Shown piece after piece: positions 54,141 to 64,000 of a stretch of DNA of 64,000 nucleotides. The notes under the pieces are model-generated. The model saw only the letters and a program-made list of their open reading frames with translations. It did no database searches and was not told the DNA's origin. Made by a program: the position numbers and the translations under genes. Source of the DNA: Pyronema omphalodes (Eukaryota > Ascomycota > Pezizomycetes > Pezizales > Pyronemataceae); the NCBI GenBank assembly GCA_024516155.1, contig JAJJXM010000064.1:1-64000 (forward strand), in the 5' to 3' direction. How positions within the stretch are numbered: position 1 is the first letter of the stretch; the number at the start of each line of letters is the position of its first letter.

Positions 54141-55537
54141 TTACGCCTGTCCGGGGGCTTTGGGCAATCCCTATCCAAGAATGTCAGCTTCGGTTTATCT
54201 CGGCTATGATTAATATCAGTACTCACCTCAGTAAAGATCTTGCTCAAACTTGTCTTCATTTGCTCAGCCATCTCCTTCTCCGCCTGCTGCTGTTCTCTCA
54301 AAAGCTCCTCCTTGTGCTCAGCAAGGTGCTTTTGGGTCTCCAAGTAGTTCTGCTGACCTCTCTCACGGGCAATATCCATGAAAGTCTTAACATCATCGCC
54401 CTCATCCTCCTTGGGCTTCATTCCGAGCAAACCAAGCGCCCAGGAAGGAGGTCCCTTCTTCTTTCCCTTGGTGTTTCCAAGCTCCTTTCTGAGCTGTTCA
54501 CGGATAAGCTCCTCGCGACGAGCAAACTCAGTAGGGATGTGAGTTCCATCAAAGTCCTTGATAACCTTGCGGACATCAGGAACTCCCATAGCAGCAATGT
54601 ACTCCAAGAAGGGGATTAAGGCAACAAGGTCACGGTCATTGGCGTCTCCCTTCCAAGGAGGAAGCTTGATAGTGTTGTCAGGGTTTGCAGACCAAGCATC
54701 GGGGTTGGTCTCGATCATGACAACCTTGCTAAGGTCACGGTTGAGGTAGTTGAGGTCCTTGATGTATTTTCCATCAACGTAACGGGTGTGAGCACGGAAC
54801 AGGGGGAACATGATGTAACCGGGCTGCTGGTCGACCTTTTGGAGCAATGGGGCGGCCATAGCTTCAGGCTGGTTGGTGAAGACGACAATCTCGTAGTACT
54901 GGAAAAGGTAGGCAAGGAAGTAGTCCAATCCAGGGCGCTTGGCGGTCCTCCATCCATGCTCACGAGTCCAGCCGGAGTGGATCATGAGGTCCTCAAAGGA
55001 GAGAACTAAGGTGTAGGGGCGTCCGTACTCGGGGACAGGGTCGGGGAGAAGCTTCTCAAAGGGTGGTTCGTTGTAGAAGCTCAACAAGTCGCTGGTACGA
55101 GCTGAGGCGCGGGAGAAGAACTGGTCCCAACCCTCGCCGACGGTAGGGTGCATAGCCTTCTCATCATCGTCGAACTCACGTCCAAGGTATAGTCCTCCTC
55201 CGACAACTCCGGCAAGAGTGGCCCAGGTAAAGTACTTAGCCATAGCATTGCGCCGTCTGTCTGTGGAGGAGATGTAGGCGGATCTGGGAAGGCCATCGGC
55301 ACCGGTCTTACCGCGGGAACGAGGGGCCTCTTCTTCTCCTTGGGGAGTCTCTTTCGTAGCAGCGGCAGGATCGGCTTCTCCGGAGGCGGAGGCGTCGGAG
55401 GAGAAAGTGCGTTCGTCATTGGGAGGGATCTTGCTGGAGTAGGTGCGAGCTTTTGAAGCGGTCGCGGCAGCTGCTAGTGGGGTTGTGCGAGGAACTGCGG
55501 CCTTCAATAAGGTCCGGGGAATAGTTCTGGCGAGCAT
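54141..55537 (-). CDS. TIM50: TIM50, receptor subunit of the TIM23 inner-membrane translocase, 2 exons
   Basis: Binds incoming presequence proteins in the intermembrane space and passes them from TOM to TIM23. Exons 55537-54227 and 54170-54141 (intron 56 nt, GTGAGT...ATAG with a GCTGAC branch point) give 446 aa ending in a short Pro/Gly-containing tail (GLPKAPGQA); the unspliced frame gives a spurious tail. Residues 1-35 are an Ala/Arg/Ser-rich presequence. An acidic linker follows, then one membrane segment (about 102-119, YFTWATLAGVVGGGLYLG). The FCP1-like domain (about 170-320) has YTLVLSFEDLMIHSGWTREHGWRTAKRPG cut here by motif: LSFEDL replaces the phosphatase DxDxT, so no catalysis is expected, then VVFTNQ and MIETNPDAW. 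A charged coiled coil (about 385-425) ends the protein. Confidence 0.95.
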
Positions 55538-56678
55538 GTTGAGGTAGCTGATCTAGCGGTGCTTGATCAGTAAATTATTTGGTTGCGAATTGTTTGGCGG
55601 GGTGAAACTCACTTGTCTCGAATGCCGAAGTGATGAAAGATTGTTACGTAGTTCCGGGGTAGGGTAAAAGAAGAATTCACTAAACGCTAAGTAGCCTTAG
55701 GCAGCCGCGTAGGGTGCTTTGCCGAAAATGCGGGATGCCGGGGCGCTGTGAGACGTGTCAGGGACGCGCGAATAATTCGACTATTTTTTTGAGGTCCTCT
55801 CTACAACGAAAAAGAAAATATTATTCCTCTGCAGATGTTGGCTGTGAAGAAATGAGCTTTCAAAGTTTTCAATTTTGTGTGGTTGTTTGGAAAATATTCG
55901 GCGCTAGTTCTGAGATATTGTGGAACGGGCTAATCAAAGGAAGATTTATTGACTGAGAGAAGAGGAAAAATGAAGAAAACGAGGAAAACCAAGAGAATGC
56001 AGAAAGTGAAGGAAATGAAGAAAATCAAGAAGAGGAAAAAAATCAAGAAGAGGAAAAAAAATCAAGGAAGTACAGCAGGTACGTATAAATTGACAGAGAA
56101 TTACCTTATAAGCAGTGCTCCTAATGAACTCTGGAACGAGGACAAAGTTCGAGAAAGTTCGAGAAATTAAAATGGTTGCATCTGCCCACTCAGCTTCACC
56201 ATCGCCACCGCCGGGCCACAAACAGTCCTCATGGCCCACGTGATGAATCCGCATCCGGAGCTACCACCACTTCTTCCGTATATCATCGACCAGAAGCTAT
56301 AAATGCAGCTGTGTATTTTGTTTTTAAGAAAAATAAATAACTGCACGTCATACCTTTCATAAAATCATAGAGTAGTTTAGGCGTAAGAATCCATTTTTGG
56401 TAGTAAGGCCTGAAGCATGGTATTCAAGAGAAATGGCAAGATATCACTAAAAGTACAGGTCGATGCAACATGTGTTGTATCCTTACACTACGAGGGTTAA
56501 GAATGTCAGTACACTACGTTTGGTTGGACCGGCAAACTCAATAGTAAGAGAAGATGTGAATTAAAATAAAAGATTATTTCAATAGAATCGATGTTCCAGA
56601 ACCTTGAAGCGAGTGTGTGTTAGGAGCAGGCTTGATATTACAATTCATTATATTACTCTAAAACTAGTCGATACTAAT
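55538..56678. other. Intergenic region between TIM50 and the ankyrin gene
   Basis: No gene supported. 55538-55690 is the TIM50 promoter and leader. A purine-rich stretch of AAGAAAA-type units lies at 55955-56080 and gives a false Lys-rich frame. Confidence 0.6.
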
Positions 56679-59600
56679 TTACCAACTCTTCGCGTGCACT
56701 GCACTTCTAGCATGGAGAGGGTGTTTTTGAAGAAGATCAATAACCGTCTCGTGCTTCTCTTTACGTGCCCACCAAAGTGGTGTATGGCCGTCTTTATCCC
56801 GGATGTTGACATCTGTGTTTGTTCTCCTCAACAGAAGTCTGACCACAGCCGAGTGTCCATATTTCGATGCCCACCAAAGAGGAGTGCGACCGCCATCATC
56901 CTGTGCGTTTATTTCAATACCCGGGCATTCCAATAACACCCTGACAATTTTATCCTCTCCCATTCGTGCGGCCCAAGAAAGAGGCGTACTTCCTGTATCA
57001 TCTTTGGTGTTGAAATCACACTGTGATGGCTGTTTTAGTAAGAGTCGTACTATGCCCTTCATTCCCCTTGCGCATGCCATTACAATCGGAGTCTGTCCAG
57101 CTTTATCTCTGGCATTGATGTCGACACCAGGTGACTGTAGGAGCAATCTTGCAACAGCTTCATGACCATATTTAATTGCTAACAAGAAAGGCGTTTCGAG
57201 GGCAGGAGTCTTAGCATCGATTTCGATACCCGGACGGTCCAGAAGAAGTTTGACCATATCAACATGGCCTTCTTCCGCTGCGTACGAGAGCGGTGTTCGG
57301 AAGTAGACTTTATCTTTCTGATTGACGTTGATTCCCGGTTTCTGCAACAGCTTCTTCGCTACAGCCTCGTGTTTGTACTGAACTGCCAGCGAAAACGGAG
57401 TCTCGCCAAAGGTGCTGTTGGAGTCAACATCAATATCCTTTCTCTGCAACAATAAAGCCACAATCCCCTGTTGTCCAGCCTGTGCTGCATACGAAAGTGG
57501 CGTCTGTCCAAAGAAGTTGTCCTTCGAGTTAATATCGATATCCTCCCGTTCCAGCAGTAGCTTGACAACCGCTTCACGGCAATTTTCCACAGCCCATCTT
57601 AACGGAGTTCGGTTATCTTTCTCGTCCTTCGTGTTGACATCGATATCCTTCCACTCTAGCAGTAGCTTGACAACTCCTTCATGCCCGGCTTGTGATGCAT
57701 ACGACAACGGGGTATGTCCATTAACACCCTTTGAATTAACATCCACACCTCTCTCCAGCAGCAGCTTAACTACTTCTTCATCCCCTTTTGTTGCTGCTAG
57801 ACACAGAGGCGTCTGTCCGGTACTATCCTTCGTCGCCGCATCTGTATCCGGTTTCTCAAGCAACAACTTTACAGCGCCCAACTGCCCCGCCTGGACCGCA
57901 TATGCTAACGCCGTTCTATGCAGATTATCTCTCGCATTCAACTTAATACTCTTCTGCTTTACCAAAAAGTCGACCACAGAAACATGACCCGCTCCGGCCG
58001 CAAGATGAAGCGCAGAAGCTCCTTCTTCATCCTTTTCATTCAAGATACCCTGGTTGGCTTCAACCAATGCGTTGACACCTTCGATAGCTCCCATCATAGC
58101 GGCTAGATGGAACGCTGTGCGGCCGCCATCCTCTCTCGCTCGTAGAGGGGCTCCAGCTTTGATTAGGCGCGTGACGACGGCTTTGTTACCAGCCATTGCA
58201 GCCCAGTGGAGCGGCATCCTACCCACACCATCTGAGATTGAGATCTTTGCTCCGGCTTCGATGAGGATGGTTGTCATTTCCTCGCTCCCTCGTTTTGCAG
58301 CGAGATGAAGTGGTGACATTCCGTCTGTGCCTTGACAGTTAACATCTGCTCTATGACGTAACAGAAGTTCTGCAATCTGGCCATTACGCATCCAGATGGC
58401 GTAATGTAGAGGAGTCCAGCCTATTAAGTTCTTTGCGTTCGGATCAGCGCCGTTTTCGAGGAGGCAGTTTGCTGTTTCTGCCATTTCAAGGATGGAGTAG
58501 TGGAGTGCTGTGCGTTCGAGAATATCGATGGCGTTGATAGCCATTCTGCTACTTCTTGATAATCGGAACCGGGGGTAGGAGCCTTGATAGGAGGTCTTTT
58601 GGACATGCTCGAATAGGGAAGAGTGGATTTCGTGTTGAACAAGGAAGGAATCTTGTGGCATCACCAGTTTGCTGTCTTCTAGTGCTTTGCTGTTGGTTAT
58701 GAAACGCTGCCATAAGTTGGCGGTCCAGCCTTCAAGCTGCTCCTTACGGAAGATTTTGGAAATGGAGAGGACCACTGCCGGGTCGGCTGTTTTTAGTTGG
58801 GCTACAACTCGGTCCTGAAGTCCGACTAGTTGTTCAACTTCGGTGTGTTGCAGCTTTTTCCAGAGGTCTATGGTGCAGGTTATTACTCGGATATTGTCAA
58901 TTAGAAGAGCGGTGGCTTTGACAACGACTGGACTTGTTGGACGGAACGCTTTGCAGGATTGGAAAAGCCACTCCAGAATATCTGTGGTATGTTGAAACTG
59001 AGATACTGACTCATGGAATGTGATCTGTCTCCTTGCCAAATCAAGAACAGCCATAGCCTCTGGAAGAAGCTTATAAGAACCCAATGGCGGGACAATGTAG
59101 GTATAGGCTTCGTCTGCGTTTCCAAGGCCGGCTTGTTGGATTCCTTGAGCAATCTTTTTCAAAGTAGTATTTTCCAGGCGGAAGGTATTCCATAACGCCG
59201 GATCCGGGTTACGATGGCTAATCGTTGTGTCGTCTTTGATTGTAACTGGGGCTTCCTTTTGTCGACAGATAGCCCACATAAACAACGTAAAAATATGCTG
59301 AGCCAAAAGCAGATCCAATGGTGAGTCTGAAACTATCGCCAACAGTTTCTGAGAAGGAATTTCTGGAGCGGAATCTAGTGAGTCAACAAGCGAGTCATGT
59401 ATCGAATCTTGTTCCGCAAGAATCCCCGTATCCAGCATCTCAAACTTTAGAGTTTCCGTCTGACAGGGTATCCGAGGAAGAGGTTCCGCAGTACCAACAG
59501 TGTATCCTACAACATGGTGTCTGTCAAACGTAATCACAGGTTTCCTTGGCTGCAACTCATCACAAAACCTCGCCGTCTGTACCTGGGCCTCAGCAGCTCC

Positions 59601-61953
59601 CACCCACCACTCCATATTCTGTCTTGCCAGCTTTGAATCCGGGCACAGAAGACGTATACTTGGTTTCCTCAACGCATGGCTTCCCTGTCTTAGCCAATCT
59701 CGATGCCGTTTAGTTGACTTAAACCCCGCCTTTTCTGACGACGAAGCATTTTCTTCCTGTTTCTTAAGAATATGGAACATCCAGAGTGATAGTACAGCTT
59801 CCAAAGCAGTGGTATCAACTTCCCATTGCCCCTTTTGTCGAGCACGGATTGTGAGAGTAATATCTTTGAAGATACCACCTAGGGACCAGGTGAAGGTATG
59901 TTTCACAGCCGAAGGGAAGAGAATCTTCATTACCGATTCGATAGCGATGGCGACAGAGATAGCACGCTCACTCGCGGGGCCAGTCCATTTACTTAGTAGT
60001 CCCAAACGCTGGCGGATTTGTACGACTCTGTTAATCTTATGGGATTTATGTTTTACAATCTTGACCCGGGGCTTTTTTTCGATGTCGGTGCTGCTATCAT
60101 CGGTTTCAGAATCTGAGGGGACTTCAAATTCTTCTGGTAAAGGATCTTTGGAATATCTGCTAGTGGAACTGTCTTCGTCGCTACAGATTATTGCGCCTTG
60201 ACAGAATTCAATACTGTGATTATGGTGCGGTTCTTTGTCGAGGGAATGGCCATCTTTGTCCGTGAATTGATTCCAGAATGCTTCAGGGTCGGAAATTTGT
60301 ACGGCTAGCCAATCGAGCTCGTATTCTGGGAGAATGCTTTTGTCGTAAGGACGGATTGTTAGTCCGCGGCGCATCACGGCACGGATTATGGTCATGATAA
60401 TCGTGGCTATTAGTTGAGCAATCGAGGCTGACCAGTGCATGCCTAGAGAAGAGTGAGGTTAGCTAGGCAGATTATAAGAGAAACGGAAGATTTACCTCTG
60501 AGTCCAATGAATTGGAAGATGAAGCCTGCCAAAGTAATTGCAGTACCAAGAACTGTGAAGGATTCATATAGCTGTAAAAACTGGCTTTCGGTAGTCGATT
60601 CCCCTGACATCGTACCACCACGTCCAGTACTATCCGCCGGATGCGAAGTAAGAATTGATTTCCTAAACCCCGGCGCAATGATAGCATAAGACTCAAAGCA
60701 TTGATCACTGACAACATTCTTCTTCTGCAACCACAGTAGCTGAATATCATTCAACTCAGTTCCTGTTTCAGACTTTCTTGAAACCCAGGTCTTTTCTTTT
60801 GTTCCCTTCTCAACCACGGATGCACATACATACATCCCTATTACCAGAAGAATGGTTCCTAAAGCTGTGAGGGGGTATGCATATGGCATCACTGGGGACC
60901 CGCCTTTCGGAAGTTCCCACCAGTAGGTTGCAAAGCCAGCCACTACTAAGACGGCTGATTGGACAATGATGCCACAGATGGCCCAGAAGTAGGCTTCCCA
61001 AGGGCTTCTGCTAGGGCTGAGGTTAAGCGATATGTTTGGGGCGTATTTTTTCAGCTCAGAAAGAGTCTTGTTAGACAAGTGGTGCGGGTCATGTTCCACA
61101 TCAGAAAAAGTTGGTGGTCCATCACTGTGCACGGCAGTGTACCTTCGAGAAAGCTCCTGGTCGCTAAAATCTAGATATCATTAGCGGGTTTTTACTCAGA
61201 AAGATTATTGGGGCAGGAGTACCGTTTCCCCAATGTTCTAACTCTTCAACTAGATATATTCCAAATGTAGGCAGATCACGTTTTTCTTTCAGATAAACTA
61301 TCTGCATGATCTCAGGCTAAAAGGGGGGTTATTAATATTTGATCGTTAATAGAGAGTTAGGTATTAGATACGTACCTTTCCCATTGTTCTCACAACGGCT
61401 TGCCCATTCCATAATTCACTGACTTACATTTATTTCATTAATCTAATGATCACATTTCAAAGAAGCAGATTAGCCTACCTTCATCAGAAGTTGAGCTCAT
61501 CAACTCGACTTCCGCTTCACCTCTATTCTCTCTAGCTCTTCCAATAAGTGCCTTCAACCAAGTAGGACCACCGACTTTTCAATCAGTAATTCCATCTTCT
61601 TGAATAATTATCAGGAACTTACCACGAATAGCGCCGACCAGAGCAGTGATAATACCCAAAGGCGCCAATGCAAAAATCAAATTATCCATCCAAGTCATAG
61701 ACTGGCTCATGAACTGCTTTGCAAATTGTTCACCAAAAAGGGCTAGTAATCTGGATGATTGAAGAATTAGTATTTATTCATACAGATTTGCAGGGTACAC
61801 GGGGCATGATATGGCTGATTTGTTAGGGCTGACTACTTACGGTGAAAGATCAGAAAAGAGATTATTTGAAAATTCATCCCCATCATCACCGGCAACCACC
61901 AACGAGGCGTTGATGACAGTGAAAAGGGTAACCAAGACCCATAACGACATCAT
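56679..61953 (-). CDS. Secretory-pathway multi-TM protein with 18 C-terminal ankyrin repeats, 7 exons
   Basis: Large member of a filamentous-fungal family of membrane-ankyrin proteins. Exons: 61953-61841, 61750-61623, 61574-61479, 61422-61376, 61316-61223, 61170-60496, 60442-56679; all introns are GT-AG and frames join to 1638 aa. Exon 1 is a signal peptide (MMSLWVLVTLFTVINASLVVAG). Exon 2 holds LLALFGEQFAKQF and a membrane segment (DNLIFALAPLGIITALVGAIR). Exons 3-5 carry the conserved GGPTWLKALIGRAREN, ELMSSTSDE and SELWNGQAVVRTMGKPEI blocks. Exon 6 adds at least three more membrane segments, the last running into exon 7. A cytosolic middle region with no motif I know follows (about 410-1020), then 18 ankyrin repeats (about 1020-1630). 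The repeats suggest a scaffold or sensor. I see no NACHT or kinase motif. Role unknown. Confidence 0.85.
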
Positions 61954-62989
61954 GTGGGTGGGGCGAGCCGCAAGATTTCTAGAACTTCTAGAACAGAAAC
62001 TCGAATGCAACCGTGGAATAAAAAAGGAGTGACGCCAAACTGAAGGGCGGTGCTACGACCAGACGAGAGAAACCGTCAAGTTGCGATGTCGAGCTGAAGA
62101 AGAAAAGTTGTAACTTATCTAAATCGGGGGCTGGTTAGGTACAAATAGAACTCGACAGACCATAACACAAAATTACACTAACCATCGCTGCTAATTCGTT
62201 GTTGGATGGATTGGATCTTGCTGTTCGCGCGATCAGTTGACGTGTCATGGAATTCGGGAAAGGCTAGTTCGTCGCGTGGCAATATTTTCGATGTGCATGC
62301 ATACTCATGTAAGGAGGAGCGTATTGTAAAAACAATAGGGAATAAAGCTTATACAAGGCATAAATTTCAGGATTGTAAGAGCCATGGTTTGACTGTCAGT
62401 TGAGCAATATTGTACATTTTTCATTGCTGAAGCCGAATGAAATATGTACATATCTGTTGAACCAAGAAATACCAAGCCGATCCTGCCAATGAATCGCACC
62501 ACTGGCAGAGGCCTGAGCGCTTCTACATTCGTACTTACTTACTGTTGTGGTGTGAGCAAAGAGAGCCAACACGTTATTTACTTGAAAGCACAACGAAACT
62601 GGATAACTGCTGATTAGACAAGACAATCAAAAAAATCATCTAGGGGATGCCCTCCCTCCGGTATAGGCGCAAATACTAAACAGGAATAAGCAGCAAGGAC
62701 TCACCCTGGCTTCAAGAGGGCGACGATGAAGTTGGAGCTACAGGGCTTTGGCAACCCTACCCTAAGTGATTATAAAACATGGTGATTGAGGGCAAAAAGC
62801 TTAATTCGGAATCGTTTCAGAGTGCATACGATGGTTTCGCAGCTTAACAATAACAAACCCTGATTAGACGTAAGTTGAGCAAAAATGCTTCAAGTAATTA
62901 GGACGCAAAGCGCATCCTGAATTATACAATAATTACATTACAAAGCCCGCAGTTATTGCCTGACCGTCATCCTTTTGCCATAGCCATAA
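61954..62989. other. Intergenic region between the ankyrin gene and ALG11
   Basis: About 1 kb with only short frames; holds the ankyrin gene promoter and the ALG11 3' flank. Nothing else seen. Confidence 0.6.
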
Positions 62990-64000
62990 TTAATGTGAAC
63001 CTTTCTCCAATTTCATCAAAGCATCGAATGCTACCAACCAACCTTTTTCAAAGGTTGTCTCATCAAACCTCTTTGCACTCTCTTTCGCCGCTTTTCTCAT
63101 CTCCATGACTTCATCCTCCCCTAATCCTAACGCCTTCTCAAAGCCCTCGGCAAACTCCTTTTCGTCCTTTGCATGGAACCCGGTTCCTGGTATCACAATG
63201 TCAATTTTGGGACCTCCCGAGTTATGCACGACACCAATCAAACCAGCGGCTTGATACTCCACAACTCCAATTCCAAAGTGCTCATTCCACATCGCATTAA
63301 CCCCCACCCATGCCTTTCCAAGCCACTTCTCGACGTCGGGCCATGGTGCGTCTGTCACAAACTCGACACGTTCACTCACTCCCAATTGTTTCGCTTGGTC
63401 CCGGAGGAGCTGAACGCGTGCCGCATCTTCTTCATGTCTCACACTTCCAACTAATACGAGCTTCGCATCTTTGTGTTTCTCTGTGCTATTCCAAAAGCGT
63501 GCAAAAGCAGCTATTAGCATCGCATGGTCCTTTTCCGGACGAAACTGGGCGATACAAAGCAGGACCTTCTCTCGTCCTTCAAGAGGCAATTGAAGAAGGG
63601 GCGTAACGGCACATGGTGGGAACACGACCGCAACATTGCGCTTCCATAGAGAACGCACGTGAGCAGCAGTCCAACTGCTGTTGACCATCACCTCGTCCAC
63701 GTAGGCTCCACACCGAGAATATGCCGTCGCAAATAGCTTCCAGTAAGTGCGTTTAATCTTAGTGCGCAACGAGGCACCGGGTAGAGATGAGAGCATGTCA
63801 GTGGAAATGGTCGGGTAGTGTACGTATGCGCCAGTTGGTATGGCAAAGAGTGATTTAGCGAGCGCGACTGAGAATGCATATCCCATGGTATCAATAAATA
63901 CGTCAGGGACTAGTTGTTGGAAGGCATCGTAGGCGAGGAAAAGCGAGCCGAGAGACTGGCCGGCGAGTGTAAAGTGGGGCCAAGTAGCCGCGTCAACATA
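62990..64000 (-). CDS. ALG11: ALG11, GDP-Man:Man3GlcNAc2-PP-dolichol alpha-1,2-mannosyltransferase (C-terminal part)
   Basis: Adds the fourth and fifth mannoses to the lipid-linked oligosaccharide on the cytosolic face of the ER, for N-glycosylation. 336 residues are visible; the 5' part lies beyond base 64000 and the frame is open to the edge, so the internal ATG at 63886 is not the start. Visible motifs of the family: WPHFTLAGQSLGSLFLA, VPDVFIDTMGYAF, AYVHYPTISTDML, VNSSWTAAHVRSLW, LLCIAQFRPEKDHAMLI, and the GT4 EX7E motif EHFGIGVVE, followed by YQAAGLI and HNSGGPKIDIV. The fungal protein is usually about 500-550 aa, so about 60-65 percent is seen. No intron in this part. Confidence 0.95.
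   Translation of the reverse strand, partial: YVDAATWPHFTLAGQSLGSLFLAYDAFQQLVPDVFIDTMGYAFSVALAKSLFAIPTGAYVHYPTISTDMLSSLPGASLRTKIKRTYWKLFATAYSRCGAYVDEVMVNSSWTAAHVRSLWKRNVAVVFPPCAVTPLLQLPLEGREKVLLCIAQFRPEKDHAMLIAAFARFWNSTEKHKDAKLVLVGSVRHEEDAARVQLLRDQAKQLGVSERVEFVTDAPWPDVEKWLGKAWVGVNAMWNEHFGIGVVEYQAAGLIGVVHNSGGPKIDIVIPGTGFHAKDEKEFAEGFEKALGLGEDEVMEMRKAAKESAKRFDETTFEKGWLVAFDALMKLEKGSH

Noticed and set aside
54137..54226. Unspliced TIM50 C-terminus
   Set aside because: A 56-nt intron with good donor, branch point and acceptor removes it and gives a short Pro/Gly tail typical of the family.
55949..56170. Lys-rich small protein
   Set aside because: It is a reading of an AAGAAAA purine repeat with no other support.

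Overview
The window is nuclear DNA of a filamentous ascomycete (Pezizomycotina). The evidence is short GT-AG introns with CTAAC/CTGAC-type branch points, chromodomain-bearing Ty3/gypsy elements, Tad-type LINEs, and recognisable fungal genes (TIM50, ALG11, a ZRG17-type zinc transporter subunit, a mitochondrial bS6 protein, a long ankyrin membrane protein). I cannot fix the genus. Two regimes are visible: a nest of transposons on the left (1-25.4 kb) and a sparse, microsatellite-rich host gene region on the right (25.4-64 kb).

Transposon nest. A decayed gypsy element (here Gypsy-A) runs from before base 1 to about 12.67 kb. Its 3' LTR is split by a 6.0-kb Tad-type LINE on the minus strand (Tad-1, 6482-12526), flanked by a perfect 16-bp target duplication. 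Next is a minus-strand fragment of a related gypsy (Gypsy-A', about 12849-14433) in the order end of the extra 3' ORF, LTR, gag. A second LINE (Tad-2, about 14434-25430, minus, 3' truncated) follows. Its ORF1 is interrupted by a full-length gypsy (Gypsy-B, 16234-25148) with 1385-bp LTRs in which I see no difference and a 5-bp duplication CTAGC. Removing Gypsy-B restores an open ORF1 of 584 codons, so Gypsy-B is the youngest layer. Both gypsy families carry a primer-binding site complementary to their own LTR, which suggests Tf1-like self-priming. Gypsy-A also has an extra Cys/His-rich ORF after the chromodomain, ending in a membrane segment; the end of that ORF is also preserved in Gypsy-A'.

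Host genes. 25.4-33.1 kb has no gene I can support and is packed with unrelated microsatellites. Spliced models worked out by eye are: an ADF-homology plus C-terminal PH-like protein of 1108 aa (33106-37822, +); a stand-alone RFTS (DNMT1 replication-foci) domain protein of 534 aa (40466-42368, +), possibly a Raf2/DIM-7-type heterochromatin factor; tRNA-Arg(UCU) (minus); a ZRG17-like cation diffusion facilitator (43573-45299, -) with a GC-AG intron; a gene-poor 6-kb stretch with a triplicated 275-bp repeat and a 98-bp palindromic MITE; mitochondrial bS6/MRP17 (51600-52102, -); an unrecognised 166-aa protein (52649-53276, -); tRNA-Ser(AGA) (+); TIM50 (54141-55537, -); a seven-exon, 1638-aa signal-peptide/multi-TM/18-ankyrin protein (56679-61953, -); and the 3' part of ALG11 (62990 to the window edge, -).

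Most host genes here need splicing to be read correctly, and several single-frame reading frames give wrong termini (TIM50, the ankyrin protein, the ADF-H protein). Homology statements are from recognition of motifs, not from searches.
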